Positions 1-12,820 are shown, numbered from the stretch's first letter. The stretch is 64,000 bases of DNA from Heterobilharzia americana (GCA_944470555.2 OX104134.1:109610701-109674700), one strand, 5' to 3'. Numbers and translations are program-made. Notes: a model not told the origin generated them from the sequence alone.

Positions 1-1162
1 GAGTAAATTTGTCTTTTTATATCAGTATTATGAAGTGAATAATGTACACCATTAGTCACATGCGAATCACTTGATTGATTGCTTACCAAACTAATGTATT
101 TTGCTGACTTATTCTCCCAAAGAATTTATGAGTACAAAGAATACGAACATACCTATTTTCAGTAAATCTCTCTTTTTTGATTTATATTATCTCCTGAATA
201 TTTGACTAATGCATATGGTAGTGTTTTCTATTGCACTTGTACAAATTCATTCTAAGAACTAGAAAACGGATATCACTGTTCGCCTTCGCCTAAGTTAACC
301 TGATAGAATGTATTATAATGTAAAGTTTTTTTCAAAGACTGTTGAAAAAACCAAGATAGAAGTATGAAAAGTGGTACTCACTTGTTTTCTCCGTCAAGTC
401 CCATAAGCAGAATGAGCATTAAGCACTTAATTAGTCAGATATCTAGGTCTATGTGAATAAACCGATGCAGAATAACGCTGTTGCTAATTCGTTATAACTT
501 TACATGGTCGCGGTTATCTGATTCACGTGAATATGCCTATTTTGCCTCAACGCTGACTTTGAACTTAATTGATCTCAAACATACTGACCCAGTCTCCCAA
601 ACTCACCTCAGTAATAAGTCAACCAATTCTGCCTTTCCAACCACCTTCAGCAGAACCCAAGGTCTGATACTAACTATCCACACATATTTCAGGCTTTCTG
701 ATTCATGTGTATGCACAAGTAGTTTCCTTGACCACAAAGGACCATAGTTTATAAAAATGAAACAACTTATTTCAAGGGCAAAATATAGGATAATGTACAG
801 CAGTAGGTTGTATGTAGTCTGTTTATAAATATAGGTCTAACAGCAATGGTTGAGCTGTCATTGGATGGCTCCTACAGTGAGCTGTACTATAGTGTAACCA
901 GCTAGGCCATAATTGAACCGACTCTTAAAGTGAATAAGACTAGTGACACTCATCTTAGATTCATATTTTTCACTTTCCGGTTGATATAACACTACTTTAT
1001 TTAAATCACTTTTTTGACTAGTTTTTTCTTAGATTGTGGAATAAACGCAGTTCCTAATGTAACGGTAAATAAATGGTCGGGAATTCTCACTGGCATAGTT
1101 GAGTTTTATGATGTGTAATACGTATCAACCCATAGGTCTTTGTTAATGAATAACTTTGCGGA

Positions 1163-1201
<39 letters not shown>

Positions 1202-1789
1202 CTGCCAATAACCAGATTGCTATTCGATAAAGATATTTCTAGCTAGAAATGTGTGCGCACGTCTAGGTAACAGTGTAGAGTTGTAAGGGATTTATCATCA
1301 ATAGATCTAAGCAGTTTTGAAAGTTTGTTTTGGGTATGATGCAATAGTATGTCTGATCATTGTCTTTAATGTCTTATTAGCTTGATTCAATGTGCATTTC
1401 ACTCATTGTTTGAGCAGGGTCATATCTCGTTTGCTGGTTGTACAAAAGATTCTGATTAATTTCTTCATAGAGTAGACCTCATTAATGGCATCATGATCAG
1501 CATGTCTAGTGCTACTGTTTACGTTTGACTGTTGCAGAACTGAGAAAAGTGATAACTTATGAGGCTTCTTCTAAATCAGAATTAGATTTCAACCAACAAC
1601 TTATAAAGAAATACTGTATGAATTTGTTTTCCAGGTGTTGGAAAACAAAGGTCTTTTATAATATTTTGACTTGTACAACGTGACAGGTAATACGCACGCC
1701 TACGCATGTAGTGAGGAACAGAAATATTATAACATAAAAACCGAGAGTGATTAGATTAATGTTTTTGGTATGATTACATCTATCATTTG
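1..1789. other. AT-rich non-coding stretch
   Basis: No gene is recognised. Open frames are short and of the length expected by chance at this base composition. The only clear structure is a TA microsatellite at 1168-1199. A 32-base segment at 1033-1064 is framed by splice-like signals but is too short to support an exon call. Confidence 0.6.
1168..1199. repeat. (TA)n microsatellite, about 32 bp
   Basis: An uninterrupted alternating TA run. Three similar runs occur elsewhere in the window (19,924, 33,922 and 48,066). Confidence 0.97.
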
Positions 1790-1920
1790 ACCATCTGAGA
1801 TAACCGTAGTTTGGCAGACTAGTATTTATACTAGACGATGATTGGAAGTGAGATGAAAATCTGGAACGTGGCCGGATTCGAAACAGCGACCACGTCTGCC
1901 AAAATTAATTTACTTATAGT
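1790..1920 (-). repeat. Group D tRNA-like repeat, tail-to-head junction of two units
   Basis: The segment shares the motif ATTTATACT...GATTGGAAGTGAGATGAAAATC with copies at 35.57 and 52.05 kb, followed by a region whose reverse strand resembles the pol III B box (GATTCGAA reads as TTCGAATC). The preceding 28 bases (ATCTGAGATAACCGTAGTTTGG) match the far end of the 52-kb copy, so this looks like the tail of one unit joined to the head of the next. The promoter-like strand is minus. No coding potential. The alignment was made by eye. Confidence 0.55.
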
Positions 1921-3990
1921 ATAAAAAGCTTACTGGGTGCAAGTAGTTACTTATTTCTTCGCCAGATTCTATTCTACGAAAATAGGAGGATTAGTATGAC
2001 TGAACAAGTATGGATGTCTAGCGAAAACACTTTCAAAACCCAAATTTCAAAGAACTGGAACTAGTTATTCAGTCCAAACGTATGTGGCAGAAACTAGATT
2101 TGGAAGAAACACTTAAATTTAAATTTCTGTCGAAGTTTTCTATTTTCACATTCGATGCTTCTCTGAAATTACTGATATATTGGTCATTGAAAATTCTGCC
2201 ACATATATATGCACATATGTCACTGATTTTTAGAAAATGAGCACCTTATAGCTTACTGACCATGGGAAGGTTTTGGATCTCATTGACTTGGTAGATAAAT
2301 CTCCGAATGTTTCCAGGTTACAGGTTTTCAGGGTATTTACAAGGTAATATATTTCTTGTAAAAAGTGAATTTAAAATTTGTTTACTGTTGCATTTTGTTT
2401 AGTGATTTACAAGTGTATGTGAAAAGACTTCTAGTCAAGCAATCTGAAATCGTAGCCTATTCAGGAAAATGATCTTCAGTTGCTACTTATATCTGTCAGG
2501 TGGTACGCGTAGCGATCTAAAAGCGAACACACCAATCAGTGATTTACATAGCATTTTGTATGCGGTTGCAAACTCAACGTCAAAGAAACAGTTGGCTAAA
2601 ATCTACCATTGACGTGCTTTATTTCAAATCCAGTTACTGATCACAGTTATAAATGATGGCAGAACGAATTTACGCGAAATACTATATATATCTTATGAAA
2701 GAAAAATAATTCACCGTTAACTATGTGTTCCGTCGGTAATAGCTTAGGTAGTTTGACGAGACATAAAACAAATTATATAGTGACAGGGTAATTAAAAATT
2801 GAAATATCCTGACGGTCGAAAATTGAATTAGCGTTGTCCAGTTAAGTTACATATGTTCGGTTTCGTTTATGTCATTTTAAATAGGTAAAATGGCACCAAT
2901 ATTGAAATAGTAACTTTAATAATCATATTTTTATTTAAAAAATAAGCTTTGGATAGATAATTTATGGGAAATGAATGAGGGAATTTATTTTTGAGTTATC
3001 AGTTAATACGATTGCAGCGAAGAAAAATGTGCGTATATCAATTTACTTTTCCTATAGAATCGAGTGGATAAGCCGTAACTTGTGCCAGCCTAGGCAGCTC
3101 ACGTGTGAACACTATCCAACTTGGCTGATTAGGGAAGAATAGAAATGCATCCACAGCTCTGTAACAGAACACTTAGTAAACTCAGGACTTTTGGTTCCTT
3201 TTGATTGTTTCTTTCAAAATTCCGTACTCAAAAAAAGTGAGGCTAAGACATCTGAGCATAGCCGAAGCATTAGAAATTCAAAAATTTAAACCATCATTAT
3301 GCGTTTAAAAGACGTATGCATAACCTACTTTTTAATGGTTATCGTAGATTATAGATCACTCTAAATAACCCACATATGACGTCAATATTTTTAGTTTTAA
3401 TCATTTTGTTTACTTCTCCATTGTGTTAATTTCTTCTGTTACGCAATTTATATCGATCTATGACCGAAAATCACTCTGAACGTTCTGTTCTTTTCACTAT
3501 ATGATCATGAACGTACAATTAAGAGAATAATTCTGTCGAAAATAAACATCTTTCATCACTGCAATTGTGTTCTATGTTTTTCTGTGTTCACACAAGATTG
3601 TTCTGGTGTTATCAACTAACCTAATAATAGTCAGCCCTTTCACTCATTCTTCTGGAGGTATTCCGCACTGTCCAAATTAACAGAGCTCAGCTATACCATT
3701 TCTGGAAGCTTTTCTCATAATATACCTTGATCTGTTGACAGATTTCATAAATAAAACTGGTCACTGTATCAAGCCATACAATGTTAAGGTTTACTTGGCA
3801 TGTGGATATTAAATACAGCACCCATTCTCTACTTTGCTGATACTTATGTCATTCGGATCAACGTTAGATTGACTATAGCGCTTTCTGTAGTCGCTGTTTA
3901 AGACGTGGATGATAGCTAACCGGTGTAATAAGACTATGGGGTACCAAAGACTATTCAAGAAACCTTTGAAAAATTCGAAATTAATGATGT
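1921..3990. other. AT-rich non-coding stretch
   Basis: No gene or recognised repeat. A good splice-acceptor-like site at 2401-2402 precedes a 22-codon open stretch, but with no donor and no flanking exons this is not evidence of a gene. Confidence 0.5.
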
Positions 3991-3995
3991 GCAGT

Positions 3996-4160
3996 TCTAT
4001 TAGTGAAATCCGAAACGCGAGTTTCGTCCTATTTAGGACTTATCATCTATAATGCCTGCCACCTAGAGAGTGATTTGTTCCCGTTGATACTCCGACCAAA
4101 GACCAGTCGTTTCAAGCGTCGAAGTATTACCCAATAAGCAGCTGAGCCACCATAACCATT
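3996..4160 (-). repeat. Group A (Sm-alpha-like) hammerhead short repeat, inactive core
   Basis: Read on the minus strand, a tRNA-like head is followed by a hammerhead-like 3' part. Stem II (GTCC, loop TAAATA, GGAC) and the GAAAC box at about 4022-4044 are intact. The CUGANGA box is damaged: the first C and the invariant G are both changed to A. The cleavage triplet has also changed to an unsuitable base. Sm-alpha elements of schistosomes are known pol III-type retroposons carrying hammerhead ribozymes, and this copy should not self-cleave. It forms a head-to-head pair with the copy at 4371-4545. Confidence 0.7.
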
Positions 4161-4370
4161 TGTCGTGCGAAGAGTAGAAAATGATTTTGATGTCTTAGCT
4201 TTTGAGTCTCCGTTGGTGATTAGACCGAAATGAGTGGCTATTATTTTCAAATAGACTCCTCTACGGATGCCTCGGTATAGGCAGTGTTTTCAGTTTTGAT
4301 ATTTCTGATGGATGGTGACTATCAATGGAATATAGTACTCACGTGTCGTCCAGTTCAGATTTGGGGGTGA

Positions 4371-4545
4371 ATCAGCGGCCCAGTGGAAAAATCTTTAGGG
4401 TTTGACACAATTGGTCTCAGGCTCGAAACCTAGTGAGAATAAGTCACTCACTTGGGCGCTGGTGTACCCGGCTGACAAGTCCCCAAAGGAACTAGGTGTG
4501 TTTCCTGAATTCCACTGCCAGCCACTTTGCATCCTAAATATCAAA
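4371..4545 (+). repeat. Group A (Sm-alpha-like) hammerhead short repeat, inactive core
   Basis: A plus-strand copy with tRNA-like head sequence (CCCAGTGGAA, then CTCGAAACC near 4430), followed by the shared hammerhead and tail region ending in ATTCCACTGCCAGCCAC. The core box reads CTGACAA, with the invariant G lost. The GAAAC box is disrupted and bases are inserted near the expected cleavage site, so it should be inactive. It lies 210 bp from an oppositely oriented relative at 3996-4160, the two heads facing each other. Confidence 0.65.
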
Positions 4546-7160
4546 AGTGTAAATACCGGCAACATCAAGGTATCCTCACGGGAGCCAATTTATCAATAAT
4601 AACTGGTCAGTTCAGTCCAATCAGTGATGGAATTTTGATAAACATTTTACTTCAACCTTTATGTTATATCTTGAGCAGGATTCAAGTAATTCTTCAATTA
4701 TTACATTGCTCGCATATACTTGGAAGGTTCAACATAACGTTTTCGTTGTAAAATAAAACTAGCCTTTTAACTATAAATCGTCTGCCATTGAACAGTGCGT
4801 GTTATACTGCAACTTGAAATATTTATTTTAGGTACTTGGAAGAGATTTGGTAAAATCAGAAACAAATCCAGGGTAGGTTACTGAAATTATTTTCAGTTCA
4901 CTAGCTGCTGAATATAGATAGCCCTTGGATGATAGACAGAAACACAGCACAGTTTACTTAAACACTTGTAAGCCTTCATCGTTCTGAATAAACTCACAAT
5001 TAGCCTTTGAGATAAGTGAATCATATTATCCTGAAAAAAGTCTATTCAAGGCGTAGGTATTGATCTTCGGGTGTGCACTATTTAAAAATTTTCCCAGATT
5101 GAGTGTACTAAGTTGTTAGCACTGCAATTATTGCAAAAGCAAAAAACTTACAATATTTGGATATATTTTTGATAAACTACTGAGTATTTGTAAACGTTTG
5201 CTATGAACTAACACAGATTCTTTAAAGAAACACTTTTTAGAAGAAAAAAGACAGTAGTAATTTTACTGTCAGTCAGACTGATCAGATAAACTACAAAATT
5301 GGAAACAAATTCTTTTGGAGACGAATATTTTGTCTGCTTGTCCCGTTTCTACTATTCACTAAATTCTTTTGTTTGATGGTGTGATGTAAACAAAATTATC
5401 TGATTTACTGTGAGAGAAGAATGAAATTGTTCTACTAAAATATATCTTTTTAAGAAAGCTACAAATCAAATGAATACCCGGTGTATTATTTCTAAATTTG
5501 TTTCGATTTTGTAGAACAGTATATTGTCTTGTCTTGAACGATGGCGCATTTATAATGTTATTGCTTTGCAAAGTCGCTTAACGTTATGTATACAGTATTA
5601 AACATTATGGCACATGCATTGGTAATATGAACTGCCATATCAAGTGAATGTGCTTTTTTTGCAGTCAACCATCAGTTTAATGCAGCCAAAGCATAAGTAC
5701 CGCCATGCTGTCGCTTAGGCTTCAATATATGCTTCCACGTTGAGTAGTTGGCAGCTATCAGAAGATAAACTTAAAAGTGCAACACAAAGGATTGCGAGTT
5801 ATTCTTTTATTCATAACTCACGAGTCACATGAGTGATTCAAATCACTTAACTTTACGTTTTTCATTTTCTTCATACGTATGCATCCACTGCGCTTCAGTT
5901 GTAACCTGTTATCATCTAGCTGTGTCGCAGCTATGAAATAATGATCAAAAAGTAGGCTCTACGCAAAATTGCTATTTAAAATTTCTCAGCATAATCTTTC
6001 CTTGTCAGATAATGTTCAAAGTCCATCATTCCTCATAGCCAGAATAGCTATGTTTGTTTCAGTCCCAAAGGGATGTTTCCGAATTCTGAGTATTTAAGGG
6101 TTAAAAATGTGTCAAAGATTGCTTGTTGGCCTCATAGGCACGATTAAAATCAAGACAGACCAAAAACTTACTGTTAATATTTTATCAGTAGAAAGTTGAT
6201 GAGTAGATGTATTTTTCTGTTTACTGAAATTATGTGGACAAACGATTCTGATGACATTCGGTTGTATGCATCATATAAGTCCTTGTTGTTAGAGCCTTAC
6301 AATATCTCAACTAGCAACAAACACTCACCTAACTAAATCATGATGAATCATGGCATTTTCACAGTAATTAAAGCAGTGTTGTTTAAAAGTTAGGCCGAAC
6401 TAGATGTTCACTGGGCAGTAAATTTGAAGTAAAGAAACTAAACACTACTCCGGTCCACCCAACCACTTTAAATTCCTTATAAATAACACTTGAAGTCTTA
6501 CTGCTACCAGCTGTATGTGGAAAACCTATTTCATTTCTAGTCTGCCTTACCAAATTAGTAAAATACATTTCCCATAGACAGCGGCAGATTTCTTGTGTAA
6601 TAACTCTGAGTATCATATGTACAGGCCAGTTCTGAATGTGTATGAAAAACTTGACCATTTTCAGAACGCTTCTGTGATACCAGTAAAATATTTCTCGTAC
6701 AAAATACATTGGGAATCACACACATAGCTACTTAACTCATGATTTTCTTTCTTCCAATAAGATGAGTATCGTTGGTAGATGAGATAGCATCAGGTCTACT
6801 GAACAGTTGAAGAGTGATGAACAGATGCGAATATGAATATAAGAGTGATGTCTTATGATAGCAGTCACACGTGATACTTTGTCAGGCAACCAACACATAA
6901 ACCTGAATAATGCGAGTTGATGAAATGCTGTTACGACTTCTCACTTTGAAATGATAGGCAGATCGCGAAAATGGTGTAGGTAACATAGTCTTCATACTGA
7001 ATAACTGAATAATGTGAAAGCGCCTTTATATAGTCTTCATGAAAGTTATTATCTGTTCTTTCTACGTTTTTTAATAAATGGAAAATATATTCGACTATCT
7101 GGATATTGACTAGTTCAAAATATTTTGCTAAACGACTCTGTAATCATGGTAACTTGTTAA
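4546..7160. other. AT-rich non-coding stretch
   Basis: No gene is recognised on either strand. A 41-base segment at 4832-4872 has an acceptor-like sequence before it and a GTAGGT donor-like sequence after it, but nothing around it supports an exon. No recognisable transposon motifs. Confidence 0.5.
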
Positions 7161-7164
7161 GTTG

Positions 7165-7300
7165 TGTCTAGCGGAAGAATCCAGGATGCGCGTTTCATCC
7201 TACTTGAGACTCGTCAGCTGGATGTTCCTGCACCTCAGTGAGTGATTCTGTTCCCACTAAAACTCGAACCCCGTACCCATCGCTTCAAACTCTAAGGCAT
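7165..7300 (-). repeat. Group A (Sm-alpha-like) hammerhead short repeat with intact ribozyme core
   Basis: On the minus strand the element has a B-box-like GGTTCGAGTTTT in its tRNA-like head (about 7258-7270), then a hammerhead. The CTGACGA box (7211-7217; the fourth variable base is free) fits the consensus. Stem II is GTCT/GGAT around loop CAAGTA with two G-U wobbles. The GAAAC box is at 7192-7196. Stem I is ATCCAG pairing with CTGGAT (6 bp, perfect), and the cleavage triplet is ATC (7185-7187), which satisfies the NUH rule. Stem III would be very short within one unit, as is known for this family, so cleavage might need pairing between two RNAs. The best-preserved hammerhead in the window. 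Confidence 0.75.
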
Positions 7301-10020
7301 TATCTATGAAGGCACGATACCTACTTCTTGCTCGGTAATTATTCGTATATTTAAAGTAAATGATTTTGTTTCCTTAAGATGTTTAAAGTTGCCTAAATGA
7401 CAAACGTTAGAAATAACCATTGTGAGCATAAAAACAGAGGCACAGGTAATTTTTCTCAGACTCCAAATGTACAAACTACGATGAATTTTATTTGAGCGGT
7501 TGTATTCATTCAGACTAGGAGACAATATAAGTGATATTTTCCCTTTTTTCATTTAGTGCCACCACTCATTCCTGTGTTTATAGTACTGTAAAACCAGTCG
7601 ATTTTCCAATAAACTAAAAAAGGACAATATGTCACACTGGTTTAACTGAATATGTCAGAATAAAAGACTGAGCAGGTAGAAAGCAGTGGTGAATCCACAA
7701 CTGCTTCCTTTAAGTTATTTATTTTTTAACCTGCTAACTTTATCAACCACACAAACGCCTTTAAAAAGGGAAGCGTATTCAAAAATCACGAGGTACTGAT
7801 TAGCAAATAATGAAATATATAGAAAGTAGTTACGCCTTTTGTCAAAATTCTTATCAGATGAATATTCATTTGGTTTCGTTGTCAAAACATTCTTTGAATA
7901 ACTTTGCCAGAAATAATCATATTCAACATAATGTCAATAAATCAACATTCGCTAAGCAGATATTCTCTGAAAACTGCTCCATGGCCAGTCAGTAATCGCA
8001 AAATCCAATCTTTAGCAAAAACATGCTTTTAACAGTGTGAACTTTACTTCATACATTCATACACTATCCAATTTTGTCAGTTGCACTTTAGATAGAAAAA
8101 ATAAATTGAACATGACGTACGTTACACGTTCGTCATTATTCAAGAAAATGTCTGAAGTAGCTATATTTATTAGAAATTAGACTTTATTACAGCCCAGAAA
8201 CCGACAAATTTATTCGTGGTGAGTAAACAGAAGAATGTAAAAGCAGACGCTCATTCGTTATAAACAAAAAACAAAATGCAGATCTGCTGTCTGAGCACAG
8301 CTATTTCGAAATGTTTTTGCGACTTGATATCAGTCTAAAATATAAAGAGTATTAAACCTTAGTGACTCTTGATTAAGTGATTTTCACTCCAAACACTGTT
8401 TGAATACGAACTTCATCTATGGCAGGACTGTGCAAATGTTGAAAATGTCACATTTTTCTCTCGTTTATATTAAAATGGCATCCATTTGTTCTATGATGAT
8501 CTAAAACCTGGGCTACTTGATTTATTTCATAAAATATTCCTTTTCTAATTGTTTTAAATATCAAATGTATTATGAAATCACGTTATGCATTGTCATGCAC
8601 TTCTAAGATCTTCTTAGCTCAAAACTTTATAACTTCATGATAAGAATTCAAGAAAACACCACAGCAAAATGATGGGCTGATAAGGGCACGAAAACGGATT
8701 AGATAACCTTTTAAGCATGAACTGTAAGTACTCATGCTGAGTTAACCTTCACCGCAAACATTGTGCATCTTCTGTAGTTTACTTCTCTCTGCTTCAACAA
8801 TGCACAGTAGTCAGGTTTACTGAATCCCTTGCAACGATTGCGAGGTCAAATACATAGGTCAAAGTAGTTAAGCATAGTTTGTTGGACTATCTGAGCTCAA
8901 AAATCCACCTAGGTCAAAACTAGTAAACCCTTATAAGATAAAGAATTTAGGCAGAAGCTCGACCTAGTTACGCATGCGACCACACATAACTACACAGTAG
9001 GATGTGACAGGATGAAAATCGTTGAAACTAACATAGCGGGGTGGAGTGAGAGGTTGACAACGAAATCCTTCTTTATCAAACCCACCTCAAAACATGCAGC
9101 AGGAATTACTCAGCATCTGTCTCGAATATACGTAAGCTCCTACTACACATATCACCAAGGAAGTAAGAAAATTAAAACTATATAAACAATGTTTCAAAGT
9201 TGGGGACTAATCTTTATGTGATCATGACGATAAATTGTGTCAGAAACGTAATCCATTGTGTCATGCATCTAATAACTCAACTAAAATGGAATAACAATTC
9301 ATTTTTCTTTACTTAAGAATTTACACTTGATGGTTTGAAGTGAAAGTGTTACATGATAAGTATAGCTCTGATTCTCCTACCTATTATGTTATGAAATATC
9401 GCATTTTTTAAAAACCTACTGCAACTCAAACCTGTTTATATATGTTTACCAGTACGCAGTTAATTGTAATTCAGACAAACATATACAGTCATATCTGGCT
9501 ATGACAGAGAACTTTGTAATCAATACATAAAAATTTGTTAACTGTAGAGCGTAAGATAAGCATGAAAACAAGTGTTTATGAATCTAATCTTGCTTTCAAG
9601 TAGATGGTCGTCACCCGGTCCTTTAAATCATGTCTGCAACTAATTTTATAACACATTATGAAAAATGTTTACAAAAGTTAGAGATACCAGAAAACCTAGC
9701 ATAATCAGCCTACCTTTCTCAATATTATGGGTAAGAATGAATAGCAAGTATGCAACTGTAGCTAGTGAAACCCACATCATTGTGCTCAATTCTAATTATC
9801 TGTTTGATGATAATGTTTAGCATTCCCTAAGCTATTTTCTCAAATGAAACTTTTGGGTTCAGCAGTTGGACATGAATGTCTGGTTGTATTTGATGAAAGA
9901 TTTGAAATAGTTCATAATATGCATTGGAGCATACGCGAATTCACTGGCTGAATGTGCAACGGTCAGACTCTCAAAGGAGTCTATATTCAGCTTTAAAACA
10001 AGAAACAACTGGTACAAGTA
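7301..10020. other. AT-rich non-coding stretch
   Basis: No gene is recognised. Short open frames (for example 82 codons on minus at 7304-7552) are within chance length and show no family motif. The stretch around 8940-9140 is somewhat richer in GC and may be an old repeat, but I cannot name it. Confidence 0.5.
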
Positions 10021-10021
10021 T

Positions 10022-10404
10022 AAAAGTGTATTATTATTACTATTATTTGTCCCTTGGGCTCCCAGTAGAACATAGGGCTTCAATAGCACGTCTCCAGTGC
10101 ACTCTGTTCTCTGCAATCTTTTGGACTTTGCTCCACGACTGCCCACAAGCTCTCATTTCTTCTTCACATGATCTCCTCCATGTCGCCCTCGACTCAAACG
10201 CCCAACTCCTCGTTTCCCATCGGGGTTCCACTCGAGGGCCTGGCGCGTGATGTCCCCGAACGGTCTTCTCAGTGCATAGGTTGGTTCGTTCTCAGAGTTC
10301 CTTGTTGCTTGTTCTTATTATTCTGGCCATCTGAGCTTCAGTAACGAGCGTAGGCAGTTGTTGATGAACGTCTGTAGTTTGTTGGAAATGCTTTGCGTGG
10401 TTAA
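10022..10404 (-). mobile_element. RTE-clade (SR3-like) retrotransposon, 5'-truncated 3' end
   Basis: The minus strand encodes the end of an RTE-type reverse-transcriptase polyprotein. From about 10,400 downward, a decayed TFINNCLR-like segment is followed by the well-conserved C-terminus (RWETRSWAFESR, then RRAIEALCST), ending at a stop near 10,043. The 3' end carries an ATT/TTA-type microsatellite tail (10,028-10,047), usual for RTE elements. The same C-terminus recurs at 12,358-12,815 (minus) and 44,850-45,195 (plus). Several stops and frame changes make it non-functional. At about 10,405 it meets a fragment in the opposite orientation. Confidence 0.82.
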
Positions 10405-10520
10405 CTAGTTCACTCGTTACTAGCCGGTCCTAAGCCTGGGTAAACAGGGAAGGTTGGGCATAGGGCTAGCAACCCTACCCCGTAAAACCAATCCAAACGC
10501 GACAGAAACATCAAAGCAGA
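10405..10520 (+). mobile_element. RTE-like 5' untranslated fragment in inverted orientation
   Basis: The GC-rich sequence beginning CTAGCCGGTCCTAAGCC and containing AGCAACCCTACCCCGTAAAA resembles a 5' leader I associate with animal RTE elements. It reads on the plus strand, whereas the adjoining RTE 3' end reads on minus. Such an inverted 5' piece joined to the 3' piece is the pattern left by twin priming during non-LTR insertion. The family assignment is from memory of the motif and is tentative. Confidence 0.45.
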
Positions 10521-12355
10521 GACAGAATATAAAATTATAAGTGTATAAAAGATTAATTTAAGATTGTTTATGGAATAAGGTCATGCCATCAATACCACTC
10601 AGAATTTTCGCTGACAGTATTTTGTCGGCAAATAAATGGCTTTCAAATAACACAAACAAACGAAGTGACATTTCTATCACTTGGAAAGTGAGGAATCTAA
10701 AAAGATTATGTTTATTTACGTATATACACATACATATATATTTATATCAAACATTACCCTTTCTCATTCTCTACCTAAAATCCGGCCAGAGACTCGGCAA
10801 ATATTCTGGATGGAACATATGTTTAACGAAGATATTCTTAATTATTTTTGGCATAATGACCGCGTTATAAAAAGCCTATACTAAAGCACCAGGAACTAGT
10901 TTTCAACAAAATCATATTTTCTAGAAAAAAGGTTTTTCATTCTGTTTATTACATTTTTAGAACTCAATTAATTGCACCTAAGGGAAGATTAGTAATCTCC
11001 TGGATAAGAAACTGAGTTGTTACGCATAAAAGTATATGCGCACATATTTTTGCCTAGAACCATCATTCTCTACTTTCTGAAGTCAACTTACGTAATTTTA
11101 ATTCATTTCCATCCCTAGGCTCTTTTTGTTCACATCCGATTGTTTTCCTGTCATGTAGCATCTGTATGCCGTTTACGTCAAATTCTGATTGATCATTGTG
11201 AATCATGACAATGTTAAGACCTTATGATGTGAATGATATCTGGAGAGTTAATTTTCAAATTTAGCTGGTTACTATGCCCTACAGACTACTATAACAATCG
11301 AAGTTACTAGGGATATGACTGTGTAACTTCAAGAATGACGTTCCCGGAGACTTTATCAGCAAAATTGTTTGTTCTTTAAGATGTATAGTTCCCTAATGCA
11401 CTGTTAATATGCGATAGAACAAGTTAACTTACTCCTATACGATTTGTTCAAACAGGTGGGTAACATGAGTAAACTAATATAAATCTTAGGTCCATGCTCT
11501 TTTGCATACAGTAGCTACCCTTCTTTACAGTTTATTTCACTCTGAATAACATTTGAAAGCCTATCGGAAGATCTCGTTTATCTTTTGTATGGAGAATGTG
11601 CAAATCTAAAGACCATTAAACTGGAGACATTTCGACCTGAATCTGACAACTTTCATTTCAAAAGACATTGGCTAAATTTTAAACAGTTTATAACTGTTAC
11701 CTAAAGAGATAGAAATGATATCTCATATAACATCTATAACTGATATTATTTAGCTACTATGAAATATTTTCGTAATTTAGTTGTTAACTTGCGTGACGAT
11801 AGGTTGGAAACATTTTAAGTATGCGCGAGAACGCGTTTTACAATTCGTCGACATTTGACTCATTAAAATTAGTAAAAAAGGAGTTATTTCTTGCAGTATA
11901 TACGATGGAAACTTTTTAGTAGCCGAAATTTTTAAGTACATAGTTAGTAGATCAATTTCCTTCAGATTCCAGTTGTATATGGGTACATTGTTAAAAAATT
12001 GGTTTATAATGTTATTATTCCCCACTAGTGTGACCTAAATTTAACATAGGTTGGATCGTTTTGATCATATACTTTCAGTTTCTAAATCTCTATAAGAAAT
12101 CATTACTTCACTCCATGTAGTTTTCAGTCGTTCATGCAAATTACGCAATACTGTGAGGGTTTGTTGAAAAATCTTGAGGCATAATTAAAGCATCAGAGAA
12201 TTTAATTGATTACTCGAACTATAAAGAATTCGGTTACTGACAGTGGAGTAGAATGATAACGAAAGTTGTATTTTCAACAGTGGTCATGGTAATAATTGAA
12301 AACTCGGGAAAAAGCATTAGTTCAGACATTTTATTGAAGCAAATAAAGATAAAAT
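10521..12355. other. AT-rich non-coding stretch
   Basis: No gene, RNA or recognisable transposon. Open frames are short and compositionally random. It separates two RTE 3' ends lying in the same orientation. Confidence 0.5.
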
Positions 12356-12357
12356 TA

Positions 12358-12820
12358 TCATTATTATTATTTTTCTCTTGGGTTCCTAATAGAACATAGG
12401 GCTTCAATAGCACGTCTACATTCCACTCTTTTCTCTGCAATTTTTTCAACCTGGCCCTACAACTGCACACAAGCTTTCATTTCTTCTTCACACGATCTCC
12501 TCCATATCACTTTCGACTCAAACGCCCAACTCCTCGTTTCCCATCGGGGTTCCATTTGAGGGCCTGGCGCGTGATATACCCAGTCGGCCTTCTCAGTGTA
12601 TGCACAATCTATCTCCACTTTTTTCTGCATATTTGTTGAGCTACAGGTCGCCCAGCCGGAGTCTTTGTTGCTTGTTATTATTATTCTGGCCATCTGATCT
12701 TCAGTATTGAGCTAGCGTAGGCAGCTGTTGATGAAGTCTATAGTTTGTTGGAAACGCTTTTCATAACGCGCCAAGTTTCTGGACCATATAATAGCACTGA
12801 CTTGACATTGGTGTTACTTG
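12358..12820 (-). mobile_element. RTE-clade (SR3-like) retrotransposon, 5'-truncated 3' end
   Basis: A second minus-strand copy of the same RTE 3' end as at 10.0 kb. The C-terminal segment (DCAYTEKADWVYHAPG, then RWETRSWAFESK and RRSCEEEMKAC) is readable, followed by an ATT-rich tail at 12,356-12,375. It extends about 60 bp further 5' than the 10.0-kb copy, into the segment encoding the RIFNTNVKS region near 12,800, then stops. It is broken by stops and is inactive. The two copies probably inserted independently, since their 5' truncation points differ. Confidence 0.82.

Noticed and set aside
1033..1064. 32-base micro-exon candidate between TTTTTTCTTAG and GTAAAT
   Set aside because: Schistosomes do have micro-exon genes, but one isolated segment not a multiple of three, with no partner exons, is not evidence.
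4832..4872. 41-base micro-exon candidate between ATTTATTTTAG and GTAGGT
   Set aside because: Same reason: no flanking exons, no start, and no homology recognised.
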